This document shows, in pieces, positions 15,535 to 26,623 of a stretch of 64,000 nt of DNA. The translations under genes were made by a program, and so were the position numbers. The stretch lies in NCBI GenBank assembly GCA_907163375.1, contig CAJQUW010010428.1, forward strand, positions 1-64,000. Reading direction: 5' to 3'. Below the pieces are notes generated by a model that ran no database searches, was not told where the DNA came from, and was given only the letters and a program-made list of their open reading frames with translations. Positions within the stretch are counted from its first letter, which is position 1; every line of letters starts with the position of its first letter. This DNA is from Prostheceraeus crozeri. Lineage: Eukaryota > Platyhelminthes > Polycladida > Euryleptidae.

Positions 15535-18348
15535 CAGAGGCGGCTCGTCGGGGTGTGCTAGGCGTGCTAAGACGCCTGCTCTATTTTCCTGTCCCAAAAA
15601 TAATGTGCACTGTGCAGTTGTAAGTAAATATGTTGAATAATGTTTGTTTGAGATCAAAATAAGCCTACAGAAATGTCGTTGAACTCCTTTTCCATCAGCC
15701 ACATTCACACAAATATTTTGCATGGATTCGATGACATTGGAGTATCGGTAGGGTGTGCTGTCAGATATTAGAACGACTGAATGATTTCCCTCCGACGAAG
15801 TACCAGTGATCAACCAATCAAATGCGAGATTACCTCAGCCACTGCTGCTGCAAATCACGTCAAGGAAAATGCGAGAGGGTGTGCTAATTGAAATCAGGAC
15901 GACCGTCTGTTAGTTGCTCGCCTTCTCTCCACTGACAGCGATCTCACCGACTGTTTATACTTCACAAGACATGGATGAAATCAATACTGTGAACTTTATG
16001 ATAAACAATCCTTTTTCTCGACTATCCAGCGAAGAAAAAAAAACTATTGTTGAACGTGGGAGACATACACCTAAAATACATTGGTCAGAAAAGGTTGGAA
16101 AGCAGAACAGAAAATTCAACTCCTCGTGGTTCGACAGAAAAGAATGGTTGACTGCATGTCCGATGCGTAAGCGATTGTTTTGTTTTCCGTGTCTCTTGTT
16201 TGATACGAAAAGAGAAGCGTGTCATCCTTGGACCGTTAAAGGTTTCGATGACCTTGCACATTTATCAAGTGCTATTTCAAAGCACGAAAAGTCGGTTGCT
16301 CATGTGGATAATAGTGTTAAATTGAAACTTTTTCTTAAAGTTTCACCTATTGACGTCGCATTGTCAGAAGCACGAAAACTATCTGTTGATATTCACAATG
16401 CTGAAGTGAGTAAGAATAGAGATATCCTACGACGACTGATAGATATTTGCATACTTTTGGCGAAAAATGAACTCGCATTCCGCGGACACGACGAATCTAT
16501 CGACTCAATGAACAGAGGTAACTTTAAAGAGATAAGTGCTCTTATACAGAAGTACGACCCCTCATTAAAAGAACATTTTGAAAACTCTTCCGTCTTCAAG
16601 GGTGATTAAAAAACCATACAAAATGATCTCATATTTTCTATTGCTTCTGAAATTAAGAATGTAATTCGTTCACAAATTAATGATAGCGACTTTTTTTCGA
16701 TCCTTGTGGATGAAACATCTGATCGCTCTGTTAGAAGCCAATTGGCAATAGCAGTACGTTATGAAAGGAACGGTAATGTTTATGAACGCTTTCTTGGGCT
16801 CTCTGATATATCTATCAGCCAAAATGCAGATAATATTTCTAAAACAGTGTTAGCTAATATCGCTGATATCGATCCCAAGGCAAAGCTTGTTTCTCAGACA
16901 TACGACGGATGTTCTACGATGGCAGGTTCTCGAAATGGAGTGCATATTGTAATTCGTTCGCATTACCCGATGGCGCTTTATGTCCATTGTTTTGCGCACC
17001 GCTTGAATTTATCTTTATCGAGAGCTTGCTGCTCTAACCAATACGTTAAGAACTTTTTTTCTGATATTTCATCTTTTCATGTTTTTTAATCATTCAGCAA
17101 AGCGCCGCTCCCATTTGAGTGAAATTTGTGGTAAAAGTGGCAAAAGAATGATATCGATAACTCCAATACGATGGTCGTATAATCACAGAGCTGTTTCCGT
17201 TGTTCACGAAAATTTTGAAAGTTTATGTGAATGTTTTTCGTCGATACGTGATAATAACAGAGACTGGGATTGTGTGACCATAGATAAAGCAGGGTCTCTG
17301 TTGGGTAAGTTGAGAGATTTCAACTTTATTGTTATGCTTGAAATTTTCAATACGACTTTGCCTTTGTGTCACATTTTGTTTCAAAGATGACAGAAGGCTT
17401 CTTTGCTTTTGCACACAGCTCATGGTGCTGTTGAGCAAACCATTGAGGATTTGCGTAAACTTCGGTGTAGTGATGTGTTTTCCAAAATCGCGACAGTTAT
17501 ATCACGGTTCGAAACAAGCTGTAACATGCAGACTCGAAGTCAAGCATTTGAAAGCGAAGCCCACAGATTGGCACATTATGAATCAGTTTTCTTCTCGATT
17601 ATCGATATATTAATTCAAAATCTTCAAACTCGTTTTCAAGATATGACAGTCTTGTCCTTTTTCACTCTACTAAATCAGGACCAATTTCATAATTACAGAC
17701 GCGAATTTCCACTGAAGATTTTTTCTGTGTTAAAGTATTCTGTATACAAAGATTTATTTGATTTTCCTCGATTGAAATCACAGTTGTATGTCGTATACTC
17801 GTCTGATCAATTTGATATACATCTCAGTGATATGTTAAAATTCATTTATGACAATGATCTTCATGATGCACTCTCAGAAGTTAGCAAGCTCTTGAAATTA
17901 ATTTTGACTATCCCTGTTACCACCGTACCGGTTGAGCGCACTTTTACATGCCTGAATCGGATCGAGTCAGTCCTCCGGTCAACGATGTTAGAACATAGAT
18001 TGGAAAGTCTCATACTAATTTCAGTTGAAAATGAAATTGCTGATTCAATTAGCTACAATGACATCATCGATCGTTTTGCATTAATGAAGGACAGGCGCAT
18101 AAAGCTAATTTATAAATAAATTGAACGTTTTTGCCGTTTATGCATGCCAAAAATACAACATCCTAAATACTCGCAGTGTTTCTTCTGTACATTGTATCTT
18201 ATGCGGTATTTTTTATATTAAAATTATGGGTTATAATGAGGTCCGGAAACAAACAAATAACGGTTTGGTGGTTTTATAAGACGTAGGATCATTGATATTT
18301 CATTTGACTTTTACTAGCACGCCCTGTAGTTCGGGGCACGAGCCGCCC

Positions 18349-18351
<3 letters not shown>
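15535..18351 (+). mobile_element. hAT DNA transposon, nearly complete
   Basis: 2,817 bp bounded by terminal inverted repeats, CAGAGGCGGCTCGT at the left and CAGGGGCGGCTCGT (read inwards) at the right, typical of hAT elements. The flanking 8 bases are ATATATAT on both sides, consistent with an 8-bp target duplication, although they lie in an AT microsatellite. It contains one transposase gene of ZMYM/DUF4371 type with three disruptions, so this copy is non-autonomous but recent enough for clear reading. Confidence 0.9.
15971..18119 (+). pseudogene. hAT transposase (TTF zinc finger, DUF4371, hAT dimerisation)
   Basis: The ATG at 15971 is the best start. Order: a TTF-type zinc-binding region near the N-terminus (FNSSWFDRKEWLTACPMRKR, then CFPCLLFDT); a DUF4371/RNase H-like catalytic region with LVDETSDRS, TYDGCSTMAG and HCFAHRLNLSLSRA; and a C-terminal dimerisation domain with ILTIPVTTVPVERTFTCLNR. 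An in-frame TAA at 16607-16609, a frameshift close to 17080 and a TGA at 17388-17390 interrupt it. Everything else reads well, so inactivation is recent. The product would cut and paste elements bearing the flanking inverted repeats. Confidence 0.85.
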
Positions 18352-18391
<40 letters not shown>

Positions 18392-18615
18392 TACTACAAA
18401 AGAAAAAAAAACTTTTATCAGCTGCCGATCGATTTCAGCCGTTTCTGGCTTGTCAAGGCAATCAACTGATTTATTCAACGAAATTGTTCATCTTCTGAAA
18501 CTTCTCGAAAATCTAATTTTTGTTTCATCTCTAGAGTTACATTTTTGATTCCAGTATTTAACTCATTTTTCATTGTTTGCACTTCGGATAACCACTCTGA
18601 CTTAAACGTATTAAT

Positions 18616-18704
<89 letters not shown>
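18352..18704. repeat. AT microsatellites
   Basis: (AT)n at 18352-18386 and a longer (TA)n at 18620-18704, separated by about 230 bp of unrecognised sequence. Confidence 0.9.
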
Positions 18705-18706
<2 letters not shown>

Positions 18707-19379
18707 TCATGAGTAGCCTGAAATGCAATAAAAATAATGCAAGTTAGTCAGTTCGATGAGACAAAAATTGTCTGACAAGCAGGAGATTTGTCGGATAGCG
18801 CGCAACATCAGTCAAAATACTGATTTGACTGATAAGTTGTCTATTAAGTGGATGCTTACAGTTTACAGTGAGGACTAATGAGTTCACCTTTTAACCTGCT
18901 TTTGTGCCGGCAGTGCAAATGCGGCAGCGGAAATGATGATCTAGCTAAGGCTGCAAAGTTGTTTCATGATTTTTGAGTGCTCAACATAACAACTGCTGTT
19001 TTGTTTCGAAGAGCTGGCTCTCCTTGATGCACTACTTAAAATCAACGATGGTAGACATACTCTACTGAATGAAATCTAGCGTTAGCCTACTTCTCCTGGT
19101 GTTCACTTATTTAATGCTCTTTTTCTTCGTAAATGGTAGTACACCCTTGTCTCATGTATGTCACAAATTGCGATTGTGTTCCATCTGCCAATTGGAGCGT
19201 GTTCCATAACGGATGAAATATAATTAATTACAAGTATATTTGAAGTAGTGGTTAGGGGCCTATACATCGCAATCATCTCGAAACATAATCGACAGATTTA
19301 CATATGTGAAATGAACAACTCCTCACACCATACAGAAGTAGTGATTACTATTATAAACCTGTTGAAATTCTGTTTATTG
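18705..19379. other. no gene recognised
   Basis: No open frame or known repeat seen. It could be decayed Penelope-like sequence joining the pieces at 15.0 and 19.4 kb, but no motif proves it. Confidence 0.35.
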
Positions 19380-19920
19380 GCCATGCGTCACAAAAACTCA
19401 ACAATCGTTTGAAGAGAAGTTTCGTGACCTCAACATTGACTGTGAAAGCATTGTCACTTACATAGAGTTAGTTTCCACTTAAAAGTGAAGCAGGTCCTGA
19501 AATGCAATCATGTCTTGTCTATTGCTTTCAATGTCATGTTGATCATGATTGCCAATATATTAGCAAGACGAAGCGATGATTGCATCAACGCAAATGTGAA
19601 TATTCAATCGGTAATAGCGCAATTGCGAAGCATCTTGAATACTGTAGTCATTATTTTCTAATTTATAATTATTCTTTCAAAATTACGCACCAGTACCGAA
19701 TTTATTCTGACAATCCGATCAGCATTGTCGAATTTAGGAAGAAAACATCAGTACCTCTCTCACTACTTAAGATACCTCGTAGTGCTAAAAGAATGTTCAA
19801 CTAATCTTCAGCGTTTTAATATTATCTCTCCTTCGTTGAAGGAGCAATTCCACGTGATTTACAAGCATGTGTACTTTATTAAATGTGCTAGATGTACATT
19901 ACCACTTAACAGATAAGCAT
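19380..19920 (+). pseudogene. Penelope-like GIY-YIG endonuclease remnant
   Basis: Around 19520-19645 the plus strand reads CLVYCFQCHVDHDCQYISKT, then LHQRKCEYSIGNSAIAKHLE, matching the C-terminal GIY-YIG module of Penelope-like retroelements (Y-x2-x-C...YIG-T-x-R...S-A-I-A-x-H). The usual YIG reads YIS and a stop interrupts the arginine region. It is a 3' fragment of an old element. Confidence 0.5.
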
Positions 19921-20758
19921 TTCAGTTATTGAATTATTGATCGAGCTTAGTCACTGTAATGATTTTCGGGTTCAAAGAATGTTCATGTCAAAAGAATCTT
20001 CGAATTTGCAGGGAATCAACTCGCTCGATGAGAAATCAGTATTCATGAAATGAAACATTTTGGTGACAACTCTGAGGCCAGGCTGGATATTCTACCTCCA
20101 TCCGAAAAGAAAGGAAGACCATTACTCTCTTATTCCCAGAATCTATAGGCAGAATCAGAAAAGTGGCAACACACCCGGTTCAATAGCAAACGAAAATTAG
20201 ATCACGGATAGTCGTCGACATGCTCACGGCATTGTGCATTCAGAGAGGAATCCGAGAACTGATAATGTAATCTTAGAACAATCTTTTCAATGAATTATGG
20301 GAACATTCAAGCATCCCATTTTTACATCAAAACTTTCCAGTGCCTTCTAGAAAGTTGCTCTCCGAGATAAACATGTCCCTATTCTATAAATACAATTTCA
20401 AATCTCTCAACATCTAAAGCATGTAATCATAGAACAATATACATATGTGCATAAAAATGCAGACTTAGCGCATGCATTGCCTAGTGTTGAGGGTATCCTA
20501 TACCGTGTTTTAAGTTACCGGAGCTGAATTTTGCTGTCTAGTTGCGATCGCTAGTCTCTGTTACTTTCTAAATTTTTAGAAATCTTTCTAAGCGTCATCA
20601 AACTTTTCAAATTTCATGAAGTTTTATGAGAAACTCGACAAGGCGCTCAATGGGTTTAATACTTTAAAATCTTCTAAGTCTTGTAGTTACTCACTATCTT
20701 GACATTTTTGTTACTTAATCAATCACTTCGAATTGTACTTCTCACTAATGCTACTTAC
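19921..20758. other. no gene recognised; possible intron
   Basis: Nothing identifiable. It lies directly downstream of the LRRNT exon donor on the minus strand, so part of it may be the intron of that host gene. Confidence 0.35.
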
Positions 20759-20943
20759 GCATGAACATAGTGATATGCTGTGTTGAACTTCGGGATTTCC
20801 TTCAGACCCAAATTCGAACAGTGCAAATAAGTCTGATTGCACGAACAAGGAGAACATTGAGGCGGAGTATTAATTCTTCCGTTGACACAATTTGCAAATT
20901 GGATAGATAAGATTAAAAGAATCACTGAGACACTATTCTTCAT
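20759..20943 (-). CDS. first coding exon of a host leucine-rich-repeat protein
   Basis: Starts at ATG 20943. Residues 1-20 are a clear signal peptide (MKNSVSVILLILSIQFANC). Residues about 28-50 read as an LRR N-terminal cap: CSPCSCNQTYLHCSNLGLKE followed by IP, with the C-x2-C-x-C-x6-C spacing of LRRNT domains. The exon ends at 20759 in front of a GTAAGT donor. Later exons, which should encode the repeats, were not found to the left and may be far away or lost. Extracellular adhesion or receptor function is typical of such proteins. Confidence 0.6.
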
Positions 20944-21257
20944 TTCTGTCGTTAATCACCTCTCTAAGTGAACATTTTATGCACTGATCACGTGTATAGG
21001 CAGGTCTTATGCAAACTTCATGTCAGACTTTCGACCAATGAACTAGCCAAATGACGTCACCAGATTATTGTACACTTCGATTCACTCGCAAGTGGATCTA
21101 TTTCAAAGGAAGTTATTTTTACCTTCTATTTTCTCTGCCTCCTGTCGAGGCTGACAACATAACATTCAAAGCAAATATTGTGAATTGAGATGTACATGTA
21201 ATAACATTCCACTCAACATGACCGTGACTCGATACTACTAGATAATACCTCACTCTG
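20944..21257. other. possible 5' flank of the LRR gene
   Basis: About 310 bp without a gene. No TATA box was recognised upstream of the LRRNT exon. Confidence 0.35.
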
Positions 21258-21592
21258 ACTCGGTTATTCAAGTTGTGTCATCAATCAAATTGTTAGCCCT
21301 TAAAATTGATTTGTCATGGAATACTCATACTTGCAACATCCTCTCGAAAATTCGCAATAGAGTCTACATGCTGTATTCTCTGCGTCAAGTGAAGGCACCT
21401 AAGACCGTGCTATGGACTGTGTACCGCACCATGATAAGATCAATTGCGAGCTACAGATGTCCTGCCTGGTGCAACATCAAAAAATGCCACATGTTGAATC
21501 TAATCAAATTTGAAGATCGTTTGTGCAGAATATTTAACCTACCTCTCAAAAAGAAATTTGTTAAGTTTTGTGATGGCCTAGGTGTGAGTTAA
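21258..21592 (+). pseudogene. LINE reverse transcriptase C-terminal fragment
   Basis: A short frame with LSWNTHTCNILSKIRNRVYM, then LRQVKAPKTVLWTVYRTMIR, then YRCPAWCN and LIKFEDRLCRIF, matching the thumb region after the catalytic core of non-LTR (CR1/Jockey-type) reverse transcriptases (L-x-W-x-x-H-I...Y-x-x-P-x-W...Q-x-R-x-x-R-I). Only this piece remains. The left edge of the 9.7-kb duplication lies inside it. Confidence 0.6.
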
Positions 21593-22163
21593 GCGAAGAA
21601 AGCATTATGTCCTTCTCATCCTTTGAACTCCATCTACAATAACGAGTCGACAAGATATTCCAGTCGACAAGGGAATCAGAGCAGGAGAGTAAAATCAAAA
21701 ACATCTCGATATGGCTGCTCTTTTATTAAATGCGCTTAGTCCGTGATTTTTTTGTGTTTTCTTATAGAACAGATGTGTCACTTTTCATTGTGTAAACTGC
21801 AATGCCATGTCCGAATGCACCATGACATGCAAAAAAACAATTATTATCATTATTATTTGCTGGACCGTGAAATGTTGAATTTCCGCTTTGACGCTAATTA
21901 GACGCTTTTTTGGTATTGAGGAGGATTGTAGCCTGGATCTGATTTTTCATCGACTCAGTTTTCTTGAAAAATTCTGTTCAACCGGGGTTACCGCAAATGA
22001 ATTGCAATTAAATTAATCATACTAAATTGACAATTTCAATCAAAAATTGCAGTGATGGAATTACAATGAACTGACATAATCGAGGGATTTCGGTCATCCT
22101 TTATGAAGACATGAGATGAGGAAAATGTCGCTGACTCTCAAATGATTAATTTAGTTATGTTCA

Positions 22164-22529
22164 CTACTGTCCGATATACCATGCGATTAGTCCCTGGAAA
22201 AGAAGACCAAATATTGGACCGTGATACTCATGCACATGATCAGTATAATCAGTGATAAAAGTAGGAATAGTGCGACACTTGCGGATTGCTGCAAAATTCC
22301 TTAAAAATGCTCCGATCGCCACGATTCTTTTAGATTTGAAGAATCCAGATGATTGTGCAAAAGTTTTGTCGATGATGTTTGTCCTTTCGATCATTATCAT
22401 AAAAGATGGCAGGCGCACGAAAAGACGTTCACAAACTTCTTTGTAGAACTTGACATCGTCAGTGTCTCTTTGCTGTGTGATCTGGTTGATAACAGTCATT
22501 GAAGCTTCGCACAATTTGATGTGCTTCAT
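22164..22529 (-). CDS. unidentified 121-residue protein, possible Bcl-2-like fold
   Basis: Starts at ATG 22529 and is helical. FFKSKRIVAIGAFLRNFA resembles the BH1 region of Bcl-2 proteins (NWGRIVAFFSFGG), and DYTDHVHEYHGPIFGLLF followed by a hydrophobic end resembles BH2 and a membrane tail; an N-terminal helix could be BH3-like. The key BH1 Trp-Gly is not present, so the match is weak. A decayed second copy lies at 22680-22975 on the same strand. Bcl-2-like genes have been reported in adintoviruses, and fossil B lies 1.7 kb away, but membership in it is unproven. Confidence 0.3.
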   Translation of the reverse strand: MKHIKLCEASMTVINQITQQRDTDDVKFYKEVCERLFVRLPSFMIMIERTNIIDKTFAQSSGFFKSKRIVAIGAFLRNFAAIRKCRTIPTFITDYTDHVHEYHGPIFGLLFQGLIAWYIGQ

Positions 22530-22544
22530 TTTGAACTGACTGCT

Positions 22545-23313
22545 GCTCGTTGTTCGATTGCTATGGCCACAGAATTTTTAAGCCACAGTTTAAGCGCATC
22601 ACTTTGCTAGAAGTGCAAACTGATTAAACACGATGGCACAGGCAGGAACTTGCTAAGTGGGCAAAAAGAAATTTTCGAAACCTTACAGAGATAGGAAAAA
22701 TAGTCGTGTGTCGCTTTCGGATTGTTGTGAACTCCTTTAAAGTGCTTCAATCGCCACGATTCTTTCAGATTCGAAGAATTCAAATCACTGCGCTAAAGTT
22801 TTCTCAATAATGTGTTGGCCTTCCTATCATTATTAAAAAAGTTAGCAGGCGCACGAAAAAACGTTCAGAAACTTCTTTGTAGAACTTGATATCTGTGTCT
22901 CTTTACTGTGTGATCCGGTTGATAACAGTCACTCAAATTTTGCACAATTTGGCGTGCTTTATGTTGAATTGGATGCTTATTGATCGATTTCTGTGGTATT
23001 ATGTCAGCACATTGTGCCATTTCATACGCATTACATGTTCCAATGCTTCCTTTCTAGTCAAATAGAAGAAGAGACGAATTTCATATACAAAATTGGAAAA
23101 ATGGAACTGTAGTTACAATTAACATGTTCATTCTACGAATGCATGCAAGACTGGGCAAAAACTCGTGTTGGGTTTGACAACCATGTTTTTCCACAAACCT
23201 GGTTCAAAACCCAAGTCCAAGGTTGAAGAACTAAGGTTTTGAAGCCCATTTTTTTAAAAAAGCTACGCCACATTTAGCCGCCAGGCCTTTCGTCTTAGGT
23301 GTTCCTAGGTCTT
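22545..23313 (-). pseudogene. decayed tandem copy of the 121-residue ORF, then unrecognised sequence
   Basis: 22680-22975 repeats 22250-22530 at roughly 80 per cent similarity by eye (shared GCAGGCGCACGAAAA and AACTTCTTTGTAGAACTTGA) but no longer reads through. It shows the gene was once duplicated in tandem. The rest, to 23313, holds no recognised feature. Confidence 0.6.
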
Positions 23314-23866
23314 ATATTGTAGCAAGTATTGGTGCTATCCAGTTAGCGAGTTTGTACAGCATTCCGACGGAAATATTTAGAAACAGGCACTAAACACTGA
23401 GTTTGTACAGCAACTTCCTGCACATTCTCTACACGAACAACCGGTAAAACCGCCAAAAACAGATTTTATTAAAAAAATGATAAGATTCTCCAGAAAAGTA
23501 CTTTTTCCACTCCTTTTCCACACACATTCTTGTATTTATTGTATAATAACCAGCATTTGCCGGTCGTACGAGTGCTTGAGTGTCGGAGAACTGTGTGTTC
23601 AAACTCAGACTTGATTAGTAGAACACTATTCCACCGGTTGGAGCACTATACAAACTCATTTTCCATGTAGCATCAAGTGCTTTTCAGGAAAATCTTATCA
23701 TTTTTTTTTAATAAAATCTGTTTTTGGCGGTTTTACCGGTTGTTCGTGTAGAGAATGTGCAGGAAGTTGCTGTACAAACTCAGTGTTTAGTGCTTGTTTC
23801 TAAATATTTCCGTCGGAATGCTGTCCAAACTCGCTAACTAGGTAGCACCAATACTTGCTACAATAT
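23314..23866. mobile_element. foldback/MITE-like element
   Basis: 553 bp with long inverted arms: ATATTGTAGCAAGTATTGGT at the left matches ACCAATACTTGCTACAATAT at the right, and the arms stay complementary for about 180 bp (to near 23495 and from near 23690). The loop of about 190 bp has no coding frame. A non-autonomous DNA transposon is likely. Target duplication not resolved. Confidence 0.7.
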
Positions 23867-24235
23867 TTGGAATTTAAATTTGAATTTTGAAGCTGAAAGA
23901 GTTCGAACTTTGGAAAAGCAATTGTATGTACAAACTCGGCGTCATTGATAGCACCTGCACCTGTGGTTTTCCATTCTGTGGAAACTCTTCCCAAAAAGTT
24001 GGTGTTGAAGTTGGTGCTAACTTCAACGACATCATATACTATCAAGAAGTACAGATTATCATGCAACTCAAAAAACAGTTGCCAATTCGACGAACAAAAT
24101 TTCAATCTCACTTCCTATTTGTATTTGCTCTGTCTCATGATTCAAACATACATAAGGCCGTCTACTGTATGACATTTATGACATTAGCTCATTCAGTAAA
24201 TATGGTCTAAGTAGTAAGGAATCCTCCCAACTGCG
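23867..24235. other. no gene recognised
   Basis: Short overlapping frames on both strands carry no recognisable motif and are identical in copy C only because of the duplication. No gene is called. Confidence 0.4.
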
Positions 24236-24259
24236 CACAGCGCCCCCCTTTGGAGCGTG

Positions 24260-24882
24260 AGTTGGTTGTTGTCGTTCTGGGTCGACCGTCCGTGTAGGTC
24301 GTGGTCGACCGTCCTTATTGGTCTTGGGCGGCGGTCTATGTTTTTGGTGTGTAGGAGTGTTTGTAGGTGTGAGTTGTGTTTAGATTTGTCTTCGTGCTGA
24401 AATTCTGCGTCGCCCTGTTGAGATTCATGGGTGTAGGTGGAGGTCTTGTGTGCTTTAGGTTGTTTTAAGAGTGTTTTTGAGTGAAAAAATGGCTGTAGCG
24501 GCTAAGCGAAGCCTCGTACGTTAAAATGGACGGTGGATTTGAGCTTTTTGACCCATTTTGGGTCTAGGGGAGTTGTTTCCAAAGTCATAGGCCAAAGACT
24601 GAAAAACTTCGACACCCCCTCGGCAGCGTTTCTTCCAACTTTGGTTCTAGAGATCGTAGAAAGTCGCGCAATAGCTCGTTTGAAAGCTAAGAGTGTCACA
24701 AATTCATTGGAAAGCACAGTTTGACCCTATCTTTCATTGCTGAGGATTGAGAGTGACATTGAGACTTTTGGTCATGTTAGAGAGCCGTCACAGGTTGAGT
24801 TTTGTGTTTTGGACTCCAGCGGGCGAACAAAGCATCGGACGAGAAAACTGAGACCAGCTTTGGAATCAGCTTGATGTCATTG
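24260..24882 (+). other. upstream region of fossil B
   Basis: No gene. The first part is G/T-rich. From about 24680 it matches the upstream region of element 1 (TCGTTTGAAAGCTAAGAG, GGAATCAGCTTGATGT). Short open frames here are not supported. Confidence 0.45.
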
Positions 24883-24930
24883 ACCAATGAGGAGCACATC
24901 CAATGAGAATCCAGCATTTCTCTATAAATA
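24883..24930 (+). promoter_or_regulatory. CCAAT boxes and TATA box
   Basis: CCAAT at 24883-24887 and again at 24900-24904, then TATAAATA at 24923-24930, about 100 bp before the ATG at 25027. Same order and spacing as in element 1. Confidence 0.6.
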
Positions 24931-25026
24931 ATGAGGTTTTCAGAGTGACAATCATTCTATCTTTGAGTCCCACAAGTGTCGGACGCACGTTCTCCCTCTA
25001 CATTCCTATTATATTATCCATCTGAA

Positions 25027-25784
25027 ATGGTAAGTCGGAACCTTCCTTCCTCTCCTTCCTTGAGTGTTAACTTAATAGCATCTCTTTTATTTTCAGGCAT
25101 CTACTACATCTACTACATTTACAGGACAAGATAGTGTTCTGGCGTTACAAGGTTCTCTACAATCAGATCGTCTTATGTTGAGGCCAATAGAAGAGACAAC
25201 AAAGGTACATAATCCTACACCACTACAGCGTAAATTTAGACAAGCCATGCGTTATTACGATCATAGTATAGTATTGCAAACGGGAATGATTCCTTCCACT
25301 GAAATGAAGATGTTGAACAATCCGTATGGGGACTACGTAGTCATTCCTGTGAATCCATACATTCGTCGCCAACTCGATATTATTGAAGAGTTTGCAACAT
25401 TAAATATGGACATCCCTACTCCCCTTAGCAAGGAATGGAAGGCGAGAGATGACAATGATACTCCATATAGAAAGATATGGGATGGTACAAAGCTTTCTTT
25501 ACCACTATCGCATTGGTGCTCATACTATAAAAACACCCATCAGATGTGAAGACCTCGCAGACCTCACTTGGAATATTGGTTTTGCTATCAGTGGAATATA
25601 TTATGGCTATCACCAGAATAACAAATTAGCCTCTATATCGATGCATGCTTATTCCATCCTATATATACCAAAGCAACCAGACGTTCATGACATTATTGAT
25701 CAAATCTTCAACGAGAGCGGTACGAAGCGCAAGTCAGAGAAGAATGCTGCCGGTAAACGCAAGCCAAAGAAGGAGAATCACTAG
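25027..25784 (+). pseudogene. spliced promoter-proximal gene (fossil B copy)
   Basis: Homologue of 11993-12767. Exon 1 is only the ATG (25027-25029), followed by a 67-nt GT-AG intron (25030-25096). Exon 2 carries VHNPTPLQRKFRQAMRYYDH, NPYGDYVVIPVNPYIRRQLD and LNMDIPTPLSKEWKARDD, and ends with the basic tail KRKSEKNAAGKRKPKKENH. It looks broken. Function unknown; the basic tail suggests a nuclear location. Confidence 0.55.
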
Positions 25785-25944
25785 TCCTTACCTATCTCTA
25801 CCTTATGACAATTCGCTTATGTGCTTTGAGTGTCATAGACGTGGACTTATCAGATACATTTTACTTCTTCGCTGCCATCATGTTATTTGTGTATTTTGTC
25901 GTGAACAGCATCGATGTACTTCATCATTTTGTAATATGTTATAG
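25744..25944 (+). CDS. small RING-like zinc protein (fossil B copy)
   Basis: 66 residues from ATG at 25744, the same length as at 11833-12033. Metal ligands MCFECHRRG, then LLRCHHVICVFCREQHRC and SFCNML are all kept. It overlaps the tail of the preceding gene in another frame, as in element 1. Function unknown; a RING or knuckle fold is inferred. Confidence 0.45.
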   Translation: MLPVNASQRRRITSPYLSLPYDNSLMCFECHRRGLIRYILLLRCHHVICVFCREQHRCTSSFCNML

Positions 25945-26005
25945 GACTCTTCATCAGATGAGTAAAAATATGTAATTTCCTTTTTAGTCATCTATCATCA
26001 TTTTT

Positions 26006-26537
26006 ATGGATTGTGAGGGTGAACCTGTACAGGAGCTCAGTGCTATTGCTATGGACAATTGTTCGTATCAAATTGTTAGTGTCTACCATCAACATGCCAA
26101 GTGTGATCCCAACGCTGACAGCTGGGCGAGAAAACACATCCATGGACTTAATCAGCAATACTTGCAAGGCTATGGCTTTTCTAATGAATGTGCTCTTCTT
26201 ATTGACTTTAAAAGATGGTTAGCAGCTTTTAATGTTGTGTGCATCTTTTGCAATGATCCTTCTAAGGAGAAGAAACTGTTTCCAAATCTAATCATCAATA
26301 ATATTCTACTTCCACCCTGGGATAGTAGAATTAATCAACACTATCATGAAGTCACTAAACGTTTTAAGGAATTAAGTGTTCATATTTTAAATGTTCACTG
26401 TAGTCGCTACATTCATAATCAATACTTTTTTTCCTCCATATCTCAACACTGCTAAAGTAATGTTTGGTCATCATTGCTCTTTATATGATAGCTACCAACT
26501 GTATCTGTTTTATCTGTTTCAAACCCAAAATTTGTAA
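26006..26537 (+). pseudogene. possible DEDD-type exonuclease-like gene (fossil B copy)
   Basis: Starts at ATG 26006 with MDCEGEPVQELSAIAMDN, a D-x-E-G opening like DEDD exonucleases. HIHGLNQQYLQGYGF and LLIDFKRWLAAFNV follow. Conserved with element 1 over most of its length. Looks broken near its 3' part. A proofreading or end-trimming nuclease role is a tentative inference. Confidence 0.35.
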
Positions 26538-26623
26538 TGCATGCTTGTTAAAGTCGCACAATAAATGCTTTATGAAAAGATTTGTTATTTTCATGCAACG
26601 GGTGGGATAGATGAAAGCTGATA

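Noticed and set aside
15535-18351. Domesticated host transposase gene
   Set aside because: The frame has three disruptions and intact flanking terminal repeats and target duplication, so it is an ordinary decaying hAT copy.
23800-24210. Frames of about 105 codons on both strands
   Set aside because: They overlap the foldback arm. Identity between copies comes from the recent duplication, so it is no evidence for coding.
24502-24724. Overlapping short frames on both strands upstream of fossil B
   Set aside because: They lie in upstream control sequence whose element 1 counterpart does not preserve the frames. Apparent similarity reflects conserved DNA.
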